DNA of 64,000 nt from NCBI RefSeq assembly GCF_022095695.1, contig NZ_JAIFZM010000003.1, positions 62,001-126,000 of the forward strand, read 5' to 3'. The stretch is from Oceanobacillus jordanicus (GTDB taxonomy: Bacteria; Bacillota; Bacilli; Bacillales; Amphibacillaceae). The position numbers were made by a program, and so were the translations under genes. How positions within the stretch are numbered: position 1 is the first letter of the stretch; each line of letters opens with the position of its first letter. The notes under the pieces are model-generated. The model ran no database searches. It was not told the origin of the DNA and was given only the letters and a program-made list of their open reading frames with translations. Below, one piece after another: positions 25,049 through 33,685 of this stretch.

Positions 25049-25065
25049 TGTTAGGTTTCCTAACA
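25049..25065 (+). promoter_or_regulatory. GlnR/TnrA-type operator in the glnK leader
   Basis: TGTTAGGTTTCCTAACA fits the TGTNA-N7-TNACA consensus of the nitrogen regulators GlnR and TnrA, and is a perfect inverted repeat. It lies about 11-27 nt downstream of the expected start of transcription, a position that suggests repression. Confidence 0.7.
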
Positions 25066-25091
25066 TCAATAAAAGAAAGGGTGTGTTAAGG

Positions 25092-25433
25092 ATGAAAAAG
25101 ATCGAAACAATTATCCGACCTGAAAAGTTCCAACCATTGCGTAATGCATTGTCGTCTATTGGAATTGGCGGATTGACCGTTACAGAAGCAGCTGGAACCG
25201 GAAAACAAAAAGGGCAAACTGGTGTGTTTAGAGGGACCACTTTCCAAATACAATTACTACCGAAAATCAAGGTAGAAATGATTGTAGAGGACAATCAGCT
25301 TGATGAAATTGTATCCATTATTCTCGAGACCTGCAGTACTGGTAATATCGGCGACGGGAAAATCTTTGTTTCTTCTGTCGAAGAAGTAATTCGAATTCGC
25401 ACTGGAGAACGTGGCAACGAAGCTGTTATTTAG
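25092..25433 (+). CDS. glnK: PII-type nitrogen regulatory protein (GlnK/NrgB-like)
   Basis: 113 aa. PII fold: N-terminal KKIETIIRPEKFQPLRNAL, T-loop region GQTGVFRGTTFQIQLLP, and C-terminal TGNIGDGKIFVSSVEEVIRI with IRTGERG. Residue 51, the uridylylated Tyr in enterobacterial PII, is Phe here, so this modification is not possible, as is common in Firmicutes. It probably binds ATP/ADP and 2-oxoglutarate and gates the AmtB channel encoded 28 nt downstream. Start ATG 25092 follows AAAGGG and is preceded by a nitrogen-type operator. Confidence 0.88.
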   Translation: MKKIETIIRPEKFQPLRNALSSIGIGGLTVTEAAGTGKQKGQTGVFRGTTFQIQLLPKIKVEMIVEDNQLDEIVSIILETCSTGNIGDGKIFVSSVEEVIRIRTGERGNEAVI

Positions 25434-25461
25434 TTCCATATCTTAAAAAGGAGGACGAATC

Positions 25462-26832
25462 ATGTTAAAGAAAAGTTTGTTATTATCACTATTCCTATTC
25501 TTAGTTGCATCACCTGTCTATGCCGCACCAACTACCGAATCCTTGCAAATTTCAGTTGACCTAGTGTGGGTTATGTTCGCAGCATTCTTAGTGTTTTTCA
25601 TGCATGCTGGATTTGCAATGGTCGAGTCAGGGTTTACTCGTGCAAAAAATTCACTTAATATTCTGATGAAAAACTTTTTAACTATAAGTCTAGCATCCAT
25701 ATTATTCTTTGTGGTCGGCTATGGGCTTATGTTTGGAACAACTGCCGGTTCTATAATTGGTATTGATGGCTTTCTATTAAGCGGCGTGGAAGATATTGGA
25801 TTCTTCGTATTCCAGGCTATGTTTGTTGCAACATGTGCAACAATAATTTCCGGGGCTGTTGCCGAACGTATGAAGCTAGGAAGTTACATTTTATTTGTCA
25901 TAGCAATGACAAGCGCTATCTACCCGGTTGTTGGACATTGGATCTGGCAGGGTGATGGTTGGTTAACAAATCTAGGCTTCAGTGATTTTGCTGGCTCTAC
26001 AGTAGTACATTTAACAGGGGCAGTCGGTGCGTTAACTGTCGTATTATTCCTTGGACCACGTATTGGAAAGTATACAGGCAAGAAAGTGAATGTCATACCA
26101 GGTCACAACATTCCATTAGGTGCACTGGGTGTGTTTATACTTTGGCTTGGGTGGTTTGGCTTTAATGGTGGGAGCACACTTGCCGCAGATCCAACGCTCG
26201 TTCCAATGGTAATCGGCACAACACTTCTTTCCACTTCTGCAGCTTTAGTATCCACTGCTGCTTATACAAAATTCCGTTTTAAACGTGTTGATGCTTCCCT
26301 ATCATTAAATGGTGTACTCGCCGGGTTAGTTGGTATCACTGCAGGTACAGCAGAGATTTCCCTTGCAGGATCTATTCTGGTCGGATTAATTTCCGGGGTG
26401 GTACTTGTAGAAGGGATACGTTTCCTAGATACGAAGCTACGAATTGACGACCCAGTTGGCGCTATTACCGTTCATGGAATCTGTGGAGTTTGGGGTACAC
26501 TTGCGGTCGGACTCTTCTCCACCTCTACAGGACTTTTTTATGGCAATGGTTTCTCCCAGTTAGGTATACAGTTAATCGGAGTGCTTGCGGTTATTGCCTG
26601 GACCATGTTAACTGTAGGAGCATTCACTTTCATCCTTACCCGCTTCTCTTCTATTCGTGTATCGGAAGAAGAAGAAATTGCAGGACTTGATTTTGCAGAA
26701 CACGGTTCTAACGCATATGAATTAAAAGAAACATTACTAACAGACGAGGCTTTGCCATTAAAGAATGGACTTGGCTTAGCTGATCGGCTTAACAATCTAT
26801 CAGTGGGGCGTACGGAAAAAAAATCATCATAA
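25462..26832 (+). CDS. amtB: ammonium transporter AmtB/NrgA
   Basis: 456 aa. N-terminal signal peptide (LLLSLFLFLVASPVYAAP), then eleven membrane helices of the Amt/Rh family: FFMHAGFAMVESGFTRAKN, DFAGSTVVHLTGAVGALT and the pore His in DPVGAITVHGICGVWGTLA. The cytosolic C-terminal tail (residues ~400-456) is long and acidic. It conducts ammonium or ammonia across the membrane, regulated by the adjacent PII protein. AAGGAGG precedes the ATG. This two-gene nitrogen cassette lies between spx and yjbC, which are neighbours in B. subtilis. Confidence 0.95.
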   Translation: MLKKSLLLSLFLFLVASPVYAAPTTESLQISVDLVWVMFAAFLVFFMHAGFAMVESGFTRAKNSLNILMKNFLTISLASILFFVVGYGLMFGTTAGSIIGIDGFLLSGVEDIGFFVFQAMFVATCATIISGAVAERMKLGSYILFVIAMTSAIYPVVGHWIWQGDGWLTNLGFSDFAGSTVVHLTGAVGALTVVLFLGPRIGKYTGKKVNVIPGHNIPLGALGVFILWLGWFGFNGGSTLAADPTLVPMVIGTTLLSTSAALVSTAAYTKFRFKRVDASLSLNGVLAGLVGITAGTAEISLAGSILVGLISGVVLVEGIRFLDTKLRIDDPVGAITVHGICGVWGTLAVGLFSTSTGLFYGNGFSQLGIQLIGVLAVIAWTMLTVGAFTFILTRFSSIRVSEEEEIAGLDFAEHGSNAYELKETLLTDEALPLKNGLGLADRLNNLSVGRTEKKSS

Positions 26833-26903
26833 AAAAAAGATTAGATGAATTGTAGCTTACACGTAAAGTGGGCACTTAAAAAAAGTATTGAAAAAAGGGA
26901 ATA

Positions 26904-26960
26904 CAAAGGCCGAACAATCATTCGAATCTTTATGGAGAATCGAATGCTGTTCGGCCTTTG
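26904..26960. terminator. long bidirectional terminator between amtB and yjbC
   Basis: CAAAGGCCGAACA (26904-26916) pairs with TGTTCGGCCTTTG (26948-26960), and an inner ATTCGA/TCGAAT stem extends it. A T-rich stretch follows on the plus strand. Confidence 0.8.
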
Positions 26961-26998
26961 CTCATTTTATTTTATTTGGACCTAAACATATTTAGGCT

Positions 26999-27592
26999 TT
27001 ATGCTTTTTCAGTTGTTCCTAGACCTTTTAAAATATCGTCCCGGGCATTGTCTTCATCATAGCTCAATACTTCATCCACCGGCTGATATGCACGGCCGTA
27101 GATTTCTTCATCTTTATACGTATGAATATCTTCATACATTTTCTTCATCTGTTCAAAAATAACTTCTTCTGTTTCATTGTTTGGAGACCAGAATAATATC
27201 TCCATTGGGGTTTCCTCATTTGTCGCTAATGAACGACGGTTATACCCTATTGATTGCGCATGAGTAAAGCCTTCCCTATGATAGAAATGCAGACGCTTTT
27301 CTGTATCTGTATCCTCATAATCTACAGGTTCAACTTCTAAGATAATCGGCTTGTTTTTCTTCTTTAGCTTATCAATTAACTTATGGCCAATTCCTTGACC
27401 ACGCGTTGCTGCAGATACCCATAGATAATCGATAAAGAGAAACGAATCAAACTCTGCATACATTAAAACATGCTTGGGGCTTTCGTCTTTGTAGTAGACA
27501 TCCCCCTTTTCTTTTAAAAGCATCTCCATATGCTTTTTTGATTTCATCTCTTCTACCGGAAAATACTTATTTAACTTTTCATACCAATTCAT
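26999..27592 (-). CDS. yjbC: GNAT acetyltransferase YjbC
   Basis: 197 aa, close to B. subtilis YjbC. The acetyl-CoA motif is FIDYLWVSAATRGQGIGHKL (R-G-Q-G-I-G), followed by LHFYHREGFTHAQSIGYNRR. The C-terminal third is acidic (DIHTYKDEEIYG, LSYDEDNARDDIL). In B. subtilis yjbC is co-transcribed with spx under several stress sigma factors; here the two are separated by about 2.3 kb. Substrate unknown. Confidence 0.85.
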   Translation of the reverse strand: MNWYEKLNKYFPVEEMKSKKHMEMLLKEKGDVYYKDESPKHVLMYAEFDSFLFIDYLWVSAATRGQGIGHKLIDKLKKKNKPIILEVEPVDYEDTDTEKRLHFYHREGFTHAQSIGYNRRSLATNEETPMEILFWSPNNETEEVIFEQMKKMYEDIHTYKDEEIYGRAYQPVDEVLSYDEDNARDDILKGLGTTEKA

Positions 27593-27709
27593 TGATCTAC
27601 TCCTTATTTTTAGTAGTCCTCTCTAGTATAACGAATAATCTTGCTTTTGTTAAATCGTTACCAAAAAATGTACGTCTGCATATTTTGTCCGTTTGTTTTT
27701 AAGCCATAC

Positions 27710-27743
27710 GAAAAGCAGCTCTCTGTCAGGGAGAGAGCTGCTT
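27710..27743 (-). terminator. terminator after the DUF4015 gene
   Basis: AAGCAGCTCTC (27713-27723) pairs with GAGAGCTGCTT (27733-27743). On the minus strand TTTTCG follows. It is directly downstream of the stop at 27748. Confidence 0.75.
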
Positions 27744-27747
27744 AACC

Positions 27748-28953
27748 TTATTCTTTATATCCTATTTTATAATCAACGTTTTCTGTATAACTGTTACCTG
27801 AATTCCAAAGCAAGAATTCATTAATGCCACTTTCATGTAATGCCTTTATTTGTGCCTCAACCTCTGCTTTGCCATATTGCTTCGTTGGACCGCTGTATAG
27901 CCATGGCGCTTCAAAATCTTGGATCCATGGTCGTGATACTGGTGGCTCTTCCAATGCACCTAGTACTTCATTCTCTACTTTGGCATACTCCTTCACAAGC
28001 TTATACGGTTCTTTATCTGGAACTTCAATACCAAAATAAGAAGTCCAATGGCTTGGATAAATCATAGAGGAGATGACATCCACGTTGTCAGAAATTTTGG
28101 AGAAGTTTTGCCCAATGCCTGGTGCTTCTTCAATCGTTGCAGCATAACCGAAAATATCAACAGCCACATCAACATCATAATTGGACATTTCTTCCTTTGC
28201 ATAAGCAACAAAGTCTGTCACTGCTTGTACACGTTTCTTGATATTATTCATATCAGATTCCGCATAATCCCCCATGGAGTATTCTAATTCATCATCTCTA
28301 CTTTCAAAGCCTTCCGGAAAACGAACATAGTCAAATTGGATTTCTTGGAAGCCCATCTCTGCAGCCATTTTCGCGATGCCTACATTATACTCCCATACTT
28401 CTTTTTGAAAAGGACTTACAAATGCTTCCCCTTTTCCGTTAACCCAGACCTTGCCGTTTTCCTTAAAGGAAAGTTCAGGTCTTTCTTTTGCTAGAACCGA
28501 ATCTTTAAACACTACAACTCTCGCGATAGGGTATATCCCCTTCTCTTCTAGGGTTTTCATCATTGCTTCAGGATCATCAATGAAATTCTTCGCGATGTCT
28601 TCATATGGAGAACCTTCTTCTGGCTTGAACGTAAGATTTCCATTATCTTCTTTTACATCAATAACCATTGCATTAAGGTCTGTGCTTTCAATCATGTCCA
28701 CTAAAGATTCAAAACGACTTCCGCCTGCTGAATTTCCTGTAACATAAAGACCGCGAACCGCATCAGGGTATTCAAATTCGTAACCTGAATCATATGTAAA
28801 TCGCTTCATGTTATCAATTGCTAAGGGCTTAATGCTCGTTTGCCGTTCCTTATGAGAGCTTACCGTCTCTTCTGCAGCTACAGTGTCTATGGAGAGCACA
28901 CTTGGCAGTAGAAGCGTCATCATCGTTGTCATTGTTAGTAGTTTTTTCCCCAT
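27748..28953 (-). CDS. secreted DUF4015-family putative glycoside hydrolase
   Basis: 401 aa. An N-terminal signal peptide (KKLLTMTTMMTLLLPSVLS) is followed by a TIM-barrel-like domain: VRGLYVTGNSAGGSRFESL, MVIDVKEDNGNLTF, GIYPIARVVVFKDSVLA, EIQFDYVRFPEGFESRD and DVAVDIFGYA, SSMIYPSHWT. These blocks are characteristic of DUF4015, predicted glycosyl hydrolases related to GH13-like barrels. The acidic residues in FDYVRFPE and DIFGY could be catalytic; activity and substrate are unproven. The protein probably acts outside the cell or at the wall. No transmembrane anchor is visible. Confidence 0.8.
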   Translation of the reverse strand: MGKKLLTMTTMMTLLLPSVLSIDTVAAEETVSSHKERQTSIKPLAIDNMKRFTYDSGYEFEYPDAVRGLYVTGNSAGGSRFESLVDMIESTDLNAMVIDVKEDNGNLTFKPEEGSPYEDIAKNFIDDPEAMMKTLEEKGIYPIARVVVFKDSVLAKERPELSFKENGKVWVNGKGEAFVSPFQKEVWEYNVGIAKMAAEMGFQEIQFDYVRFPEGFESRDDELEYSMGDYAESDMNNIKKRVQAVTDFVAYAKEEMSNYDVDVAVDIFGYAATIEEAPGIGQNFSKISDNVDVISSMIYPSHWTSYFGIEVPDKEPYKLVKEYAKVENEVLGALEEPPVSRPWIQDFEAPWLYSGPTKQYGKAEVEAQIKALHESGINEFLLWNSGNSYTENVDYKIGYKE

Positions 28954-29174
28954 CCTATCAATCTCCCATTTTTATATTTAAATCTAGTATAAAGGATTAC
29001 CTGTTAAAATTGGAAGGATTATACTAGAATTTGTCGAAAAGTCGGTTGGTAACTATTACCCTTAATGGGAGATACAATAACCTGTTTAGGAATTTTTCTA
29101 CTTGATAACGAGGAATAGTTTGACCCTTTTGTGAATAGCCAAATACTCAAACGGGTTCTGTATAATAGCCATCA

Positions 29175-29206
29175 ATAAAACCAACCTCAGGAGAGATTGG
29201 TTTTAT
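29175..29206. terminator. bidirectional terminator at the end of the persulfide operon
   Basis: ATAAAACCAA (29175-29184) pairs with TTGGTTTTAT (29197-29206), adjacent to the stop codon at 29208. The remaining 28954-29174 gap holds only promoter-like sequence for the DUF4015 gene (TTCCAA-N18-TATACT on the minus strand). Confidence 0.65.
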
Positions 29207-29207
29207 G

Positions 29208-29993
29208 TTAACTAACAATGTCTAGCCAAATTTTAATTGCAGTTCCAAAAATTAAGATTGCCAAAATCCATTGTAAAATTTTTGTATTCACTTTTTTCCC
29301 GAAATGCGCCCCTAAAGGTGAGGCGATTAAACTTGCAATAATCATGATCAAGGCAGGTATAAACATTACTTGTCCAGTCATTAGTTTACCGGTTGTCGCG
29401 CCTATCGAAGAAATAAACGTTATAGCCAAAGATGTTGCAATGGTCATTCTTGTAGGGATCTTTAAAACCAGAAGCATAATTGGCACTAAAATAAATGCTC
29501 CTGCTGCCCCTACAATCCCTGCCCCAATACCGACTAAAAAGGCTAGAAATGACGCCACCCATTTATTAAAGGTTACCTGTTCCAACGGAATATCGTCGAT
29601 TCCCTTTTTCGGCATGAACATCATAATTGCAGCAATGGTCGCTAGCAATCCATAAACAAGATTTACTCCGACATTCGTCATAAACTGCGATCCGTATCCA
29701 CCAATAAAACTTCCAAGTAAAATACTTATTCCCATATATATAATTAGTGTTTTGTTTAAATATCCTCCCTTACGGTATGCCCAAACACCACCTATTGTTG
29801 CAAATAAGACTTGAACTGCACTAATCCCAGCAACTTCATGTGCAGTGAAAGTCGTCAAACCAACCAGGGATGGGAGATATAATAGCATTGGATATTTAAT
29901 AATTGATCCACCGATTCCTACCATTCCTGAAACAAAGGAACCGATAAAGCCAATCAGAAAGATAGTTACGATAAAAATAAAACTATATTCCAT
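29208..29993 (-). CDS. yrkJ: TauE/SafE-family sulfite/sulfur-anion exporter (YrkJ-like)
   Basis: 261 aa with about eight membrane helices arranged as two repeats ([20 protein letters not shown] and [20 protein letters not shown]), the signature of TauE/SafE (DUF81) exporters. The last gene of the persulfide operon, it probably exports sulfite or thiosulfate produced by the upstream enzymes; the S. aureus cst operon and B. subtilis yrk cluster encode an equivalent. The substrate is inference from context. Confidence 0.85.
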   Translation of the reverse strand: MEYSFIFIVTIFLIGFIGSFVSGMVGIGGSIIKYPMLLYLPSLVGLTTFTAHEVAGISAVQVLFATIGGVWAYRKGGYLNKTLIIYMGISILLGSFIGGYGSQFMTNVGVNLVYGLLATIAAIMMFMPKKGIDDIPLEQVTFNKWVASFLAFLVGIGAGIVGAAGAFILVPIMLLVLKIPTRMTIATSLAITFISSIGATTGKLMTGQVMFIPALIMIIASLIASPLGAHFGKKVNTKILQWILAILIFGTAIKIWLDIVS

Positions 29994-30041
29994 AATGCAG
30001 TCCCTCCTTATAGGAGGGGACCCATACTAATGAGTCTCCTT

Positions 30042-30269
30042 CTATCCTTTTTTAATCCAAAATTTTAATACATTATCTTCTTCAGTGTCTTTTAACAGTT
30101 CATGGCCACCAGATTTTGCCCATGCGGTGAGGTCACTTTTGGCCCCTTTATCAGTTGCATGAACCTCTAGTATTTCCCCTGAGTTAAGTTCTTCCATTGT
30201 TTTTTTCGTTTTTACAATCGGCATTGGACATGCTAATCCTTTTGCATCTAATACTTTCTTTACTTCCAT
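30042..30269 (-). CDS. yrkI: TusA-like sulfurtransferase (YrkI-like)
   Basis: 75 aa, single TusA/SirA domain. The catalytic Cys lies in [15 protein letters not shown] (C-P-x-P motif, near residue 14), and DKGAKSDLTAWAKSGGHEL is the family's second half. TusA proteins accept sulfane sulfur as a Cys-persulfide and pass it to partners. It follows the MBL-rhodanese gene by 18 nt with AAGGAG upstream, and is a paralogue of the TusA domain at the start of the gene at 31430-32002. Confidence 0.9.
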   Translation of the reverse strand: MEVKKVLDAKGLACPMPIVKTKKTMEELNSGEILEVHATDKGAKSDLTAWAKSGGHELLKDTEEDNVLKFWIKKG

Positions 30270-30287
30270 TCTTTTCTCCTCCTTGTA

Positions 30288-31418
30288 TTAACCTTCAACC
30301 GCACAACGGTTCGGTCCTATTTCCATTTCTTTTTGTTCTTCGTGTTCTGGAGTTATTTGACCCAGGTTTGTTTGACGAATATCCTGATAAGCATTCGGTT
30401 GTGGTGGAAGGTTTTCAGTTACCATTTTTCGGAATACTCCTTCATCCTCAACCTGTAAACCTGAATTTTTACTATATAGATCTCCTAAACGAGCAGACAC
30501 TTTACCGCCTTCTCCTAATTCTTCTGCAAATGAATAGTGGGCTGGTAGCACAACTAAATCATCGGAAAGTTCCTTGTAGCGATTATAAAGTGTGTTACGA
30601 AGATCACCTACCCAGTCTTCTGCCAAACCAGCTAAGTCTGGACGACCAATTGATTTCACAAATAGAATATCACCTGTTAATAAATACGTATCATCAATAA
30701 TAAATGACGTACTACCAATCGTATGACCTGGTGAGTATACTGGATGGACTTTTACTGCTGTATTTCCTACAATAATGTCATTTCCTTCTTCTAATGGCGT
30801 ATAATCAAACGTCACCTCAGTAGCATCTTTGGGTGGCAGGTGATACTTTCCATCTACTTTACTTGCAAGGCTAAGGCCACCAGAAATATGGTCGGCGTGT
30901 AAGTGTGTATCTATCAAATGTTTAATTTGAATACCCTGTTTTTCTGCAAAATTTTCATATACATCTGTCATTCGTGCTGTATCGATGATAGCTGCTTCTC
31001 CGTTTGATTCAATGAAATAAGATAGACAGCCTTTTCCTAGACGTACAAATTGATACAACGAACCACCATCGGTTAAATCACCAATTTTCACTGGCTCCAG
31101 ATGCTCACTCCATGCTTTCATACCACCTTCTAGGCTGTAAGCATTTATAAAACCAGCTTCTTCTAGTAAGTCTGCAACCATCTCTGAGGAGCCACCTTTT
31201 GCACAAACAACAATTATTTCCTTATCCTTCTCTAACCTACTCGAAACTGGTTCGACATCATCTAATAGATTGAAGTACGGCTCGTTAATGACCTCTACCT
31301 TACCACCTTCAATTTTCCAATTATCAAATTCATCTGTATTGCGTACATCTAAAATTAACGTTTTCTCATGATTAATTACTTTTTTCGCTAGAGTTTTAGT
31401 TGAAATTGTTTTAGCCAT
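30288..31418 (-). CDS. yrkH: rhodanese-MBL fusion, persulfide dioxygenase-like (YrkH-like)
   Basis: 376 aa. An N-terminal rhodanese domain (residues ~10-110) with the active loop [10 protein letters not shown] (Cys near 72) is fused to a metallo-beta-lactamase-fold domain. The latter carries [30 protein letters not shown] and LPAHYSF, the metal-ligand pattern of ETHE1-type persulfide dioxygenases. It likely oxidises low-molecular-weight persulfides to sulfite or thiosulfate. S. aureus CstB combines the same activities with a different domain order. Neighbouring TusA and rhodanese proteins would supply or accept the sulfur. The gene lies 11 nt after the TusA-rhodanese gene. Confidence 0.88.
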   Translation of the reverse strand: MAKTISTKTLAKKVINHEKTLILDVRNTDEFDNWKIEGGKVEVINEPYFNLLDDVEPVSSRLEKDKEIIVVCAKGGSSEMVADLLEEAGFINAYSLEGGMKAWSEHLEPVKIGDLTDGGSLYQFVRLGKGCLSYFIESNGEAAIIDTARMTDVYENFAEKQGIQIKHLIDTHLHADHISGGLSLASKVDGKYHLPPKDATEVTFDYTPLEEGNDIIVGNTAVKVHPVYSPGHTIGSTSFIIDDTYLLTGDILFVKSIGRPDLAGLAEDWVGDLRNTLYNRYKELSDDLVVLPAHYSFAEELGEGGKVSARLGDLYSKNSGLQVEDEGVFRKMVTENLPPQPNAYQDIRQTNLGQITPEHEEQKEMEIGPNRCAVEG

Positions 31419-31429
31419 ACATTTCCCTC

Positions 31430-32002
31430 CTAGTTATTTTTGTTTGTTGGACCTTCCCAGTTAGACATACCAGGTACAATGTTTTTCACATTTTTATAGC
31501 CGTTTGCTTTCAACTTTTGTGCAGCTAAATCACTTCGACTTCCTGTTCGGCAAATAATGTGTAGTTCTTCATTTTGGTCAATCTCTGAAAGTCTTTCTTC
31601 TAGTTCCCCGAGGGGTATATTTTTAGCACCAGGTATATGACCAAAGGCAAACTCTGCTGGTTCGCGGACATCCACAATAGCAAGCGACTCTCCAGCATCT
31701 ATTTTATTACGAAGTATTCGCAAGTCCATGATAGCTTCGTGCTTAGTATCTTCTTTTGTTTCTTCCTCACTTGCTTTTCTTAAATAGTGCTTCAATACTT
31801 CTCCATCTATTACTGTTCCCAAATACTGGTGCCCTGTACTATCTGCCCACGCTTTTATATCAGCTGTAGAACCTTTATCAGTTGCTTGCACCTCAATTAC
31901 CTGACCTGGTTCCAAATTAGTAATTGCTTTCTTCGTTCTAACAATCGGCATCGGACATGCCAAACCTTTTGCATTTAAAATTTCATTTGCAGTTATATTC
32001 AT
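31430..32002 (-). CDS. yrkF: TusA-rhodanese fusion sulfurtransferase (YrkF-like)
   Basis: 190 aa. N-terminal TusA domain ([20 protein letters not shown]) then a rhodanese domain ([20 protein letters not shown], with active-site loop [11 protein letters not shown], Cys near 155). B. subtilis YrkF and S. aureus CstA-like proteins share TusA plus rhodanese modules. Intramolecular sulfur relay between the two Cys residues is expected. ATG 32002 has GAGGAGGAG 5 nt upstream; the preceding rhodanese gene ends 14 nt away. Confidence 0.9.
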   Translation of the reverse strand: MNITANEILNAKGLACPMPIVRTKKAITNLEPGQVIEVQATDKGSTADIKAWADSTGHQYLGTVIDGEVLKHYLRKASEEETKEDTKHEAIMDLRILRNKIDAGESLAIVDVREPAEFAFGHIPGAKNIPLGELEERLSEIDQNEELHIICRTGSRSDLAAQKLKANGYKNVKNIVPGMSNWEGPTNKNN

Positions 32003-32016
32003 ATAATCTCCTCCTC

Positions 32017-32316
32017 TTATTTCTCTACTCCGTCTTCCCAAGCAAGCATGCCACCTACCATATTGGTAACGTCATAACCTTGATCACTTAAGAATGCACA
32101 TGCCTTCCCACTTCTTCCACCAGATCGACAAACAATAAAATGTTGTTTATCTTTATCTATTTCATTTACTCGCTCAGGTATTTGTCCTAAAGCTATATGA
32201 AGAGCGCCAGGAATTTTACCTTGAGCAACCTCATCTACTTCTCTCACATCGATTATGCTCAATGTTTCTTCTTCCTTTAACTTCTTTGCTAGTTCTTTTG
32301 CAGTGATTTCTTTCAT
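32017..32316 (-). CDS. single-domain rhodanese
   Basis: 99 aa. Starts ELAKKLKEEETLSIIDVREV, with the active-site loop FIVCRSGGRSGKA (Cys near 65) and C-terminal VTNMVGGMLAWEDG. It transfers sulfane sulfur between thiol acceptors in the cytosol. First gene of the main persulfide transcription unit; a candidate CstR operator (32382-32396) lies 66 nt upstream of its start. Ribosome binding site TGGAGGG. Confidence 0.92.
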   Translation of the reverse strand: MKEITAKELAKKLKEEETLSIIDVREVDEVAQGKIPGALHIALGQIPERVNEIDKDKQHFIVCRSGGRSGKACAFLSDQGYDVTNMVGGMLAWEDGVEK

Positions 32317-32381
32317 TACTATTTATCCCTCCATTTTTCTCAGTTCTATACTTTCTTACAACTACTCTTTTATACCCTCGC

Positions 32382-32396
32382 ATACACCCAGGGTAT
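32382..32396 (-). promoter_or_regulatory. candidate CstR operator 3 (rhodanese promoter)
   Basis: ATACACCCAGGGTAT, a GC-centred dyad with ATAC/GTAT ends like the two other sites in this operon. One base shorter than the others (15 nt). Confidence 0.5.
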
Positions 32397-32413
32397 TATT
32401 GTTTACAAAAAAA

Positions 32414-32893
32414 TTATATAAATAAATTTACATTGCCCTGTTCAGCATCACCAATATATGCTGCGACTCCAGCATAATCAATACCATCCAACAATTCTTC
32501 CTGTTGCAAACCAAGTAAATCCATTGTCATTGTACAAGCAATCATTTTCACATTTTGTTCCTGTGCCATTTCCACTAATTGAGGTAATGTCATAGCATTG
32601 TGTTTCTTCATTACGTGCTTAATCATTTTAGGGCCCATTCCTAAGTAGTTCATTTTAGAAAGCCCCATTTTATCAGCACCTCTCGGCATCATTTTACCGA
32701 ACATCTTCTCCAAAAATCCTTTCTTTAATGGAATTTGGTTTTCTTTACGAAGTGCGTTCAGTCCCCAGAAAGTATGAAAAATAGTAACCTCATGATCATA
32801 CGCAGCAGCGCCATTAGCAATTATATAAGCTGCCATTGCTTTATCATAATCACCACTAAATAATACGATTGTTGTTTTCTTTTTATCTGACAT
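32414..32893 (-). CDS. yrkE: DsrE/F-like protein (YrkE-like)
   Basis: 159 aa. DsrE-like fold: KKTTIVLFSGDYDKAMAAYI at the start, GLNALRKENQIPLKKGFLEK, and MAQEQNVKMIACTMTMDLLG, with a conserved Cys near residue 120. The C-terminus (DYAGVAAYIGDAEQGNVNLF) matches B. subtilis YrkE, which is 160 aa. DsrE-type proteins carry or traffic sulfur. ATG 32893 follows AAAGGAGAG. It has its own operator (32921-32936) just upstream and a 98-nt gap to the next gene. Confidence 0.88.
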   Translation of the reverse strand: MSDKKKTTIVLFSGDYDKAMAAYIIANGAAAYDHEVTIFHTFWGLNALRKENQIPLKKGFLEKMFGKMMPRGADKMGLSKMNYLGMGPKMIKHVMKKHNAMTLPQLVEMAQEQNVKMIACTMTMDLLGLQQEELLDGIDYAGVAAYIGDAEQGNVNLFI

Positions 32894-32920
32894 ATCCTTC
32901 TCTCCTTTTGTTATATACAT

Positions 32921-32936
32921 ATACACGTAGGGGTAT
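32921..32936 (-). promoter_or_regulatory. candidate CstR operator 2 (yrkE promoter)
   Basis: ATACACGTAGGGGTAT, an imperfect dyad with ATAC/GTAT ends, 28 nt upstream of the yrkE start. Confidence 0.55.
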
Positions 32937-32946
32937 ATGTATTGTT

Positions 32947-32984
32947 TAAAAAAAATAGAGTTATATAACCATAACCCTATTTTT
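32947..32984 (-). terminator. intrinsic terminator of cstR
   Basis: On the minus strand AAAAATAG-GTTA pairs with TAAC-CTATTTTTTTT. It separates cstR from the yrkE promoter. Confidence 0.7.
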
Positions 32985-33023
32985 AGGTTAAAGACTTAGA
33001 AATAATTTGTCAATCCTAACAAG

Positions 33024-33284
33024 TTATCGGCTTCTTACTAGTAAATTGACAGCCTCTTTGATCAGATCTTCTGAACTTTCTCCTTTATCCTTTTCCTCAC
33101 GGATACATTGCTCAAGATTTGTGCTAACAATTAATGCAGCTGTACGGTCTAAAGCACTTCTTACTGCTGTCATTTGCGTCACAACATCACGACAGTCTTT
33201 TTCTTCTTCAATCATTTTTAATAGTCCTCTAACTTGTCCTTCAATACGCTTCATTCTGTTTTTAACTTTTGTATCATATTCCAT
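33024..33284 (-). CDS. cstR: persulfide-sensing repressor CstR (CsoR/DUF156 family)
   Basis: 86 aa, all-helical CsoR-family protein (KNRMKRIEGQVRGLLKMIEE). The sensing residues are C31 and C60, and the residue that is His in copper sensors is Asn (STNLEQC). This Cys-Asn-Cys arrangement at exactly these positions is that of S. aureus CstR, which forms di- and trisulphide cross-links with persulfides rather than binding Cu(I). It should repress the downstream sulfur operon and itself; matching operators lie at 33435-33450, 32921-32936 and 32382-32396. Confidence 0.88.
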   Translation of the reverse strand: MEYDTKVKNRMKRIEGQVRGLLKMIEEEKDCRDVVTQMTAVRSALDRTAALIVSTNLEQCIREEKDKGESSEDLIKEAVNLLVRSR

Positions 33285-33431
33285 TTGTTTTCACTCCTTC
33301 CTCTTTTGATTTCTATTAGACATTAAACCTGACATGTCTCTCTTTAATCATAAAGATAATTGTATGTCTTTATAAATAGTGATGTTTAGTAAAAGGTATC
33401 TTTAGCTTTCTTTGTGATATCCTGTCACCAT

Positions 33432-33458
33432 ATTATACCCGTGCAGGTATTTTGTCAA
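33432..33458 (-). promoter_or_regulatory. cstR promoter with embedded CstR operator 1
   Basis: On the minus strand TTGACA (33458-33453) and TATAAT (33437-33432) or TAATAT frame the operator ATACCCGTGCAGGTAT (33435-33450, plus-strand reading). The operator fills the spacer, so bound CstR would block polymerase. The rest of the 33285-33685 gap is AT-rich; I see no gene in it. Confidence 0.65.
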
Positions 33459-33685
33459 CCATTTTTATTTTGAGTGATAACTTACACTGATAAGTGATTA
33501 CTGCAATTAATATTTTGATTAAATAACTCACATATCCCTTTCAATGCCTAATAGTTTATTTTGTAAAAGCGGTATTAGACATCTATAAGATATTTTTGCT
33601 AATACTATACATTCATCTTAACTCTTAACCTCAACTGGAATAATCAAGAAAATGGTTCATATCTTTACTCTGTAGGAGGGATTTT

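Noticed and set aside
33544-33575. GTTTAT...GGTATT upstream of katE as a sigma-B promoter
   Set aside because: Spacing is only 10-11 nt instead of 12-15 and the -10 lacks the GGG start; not convincing.
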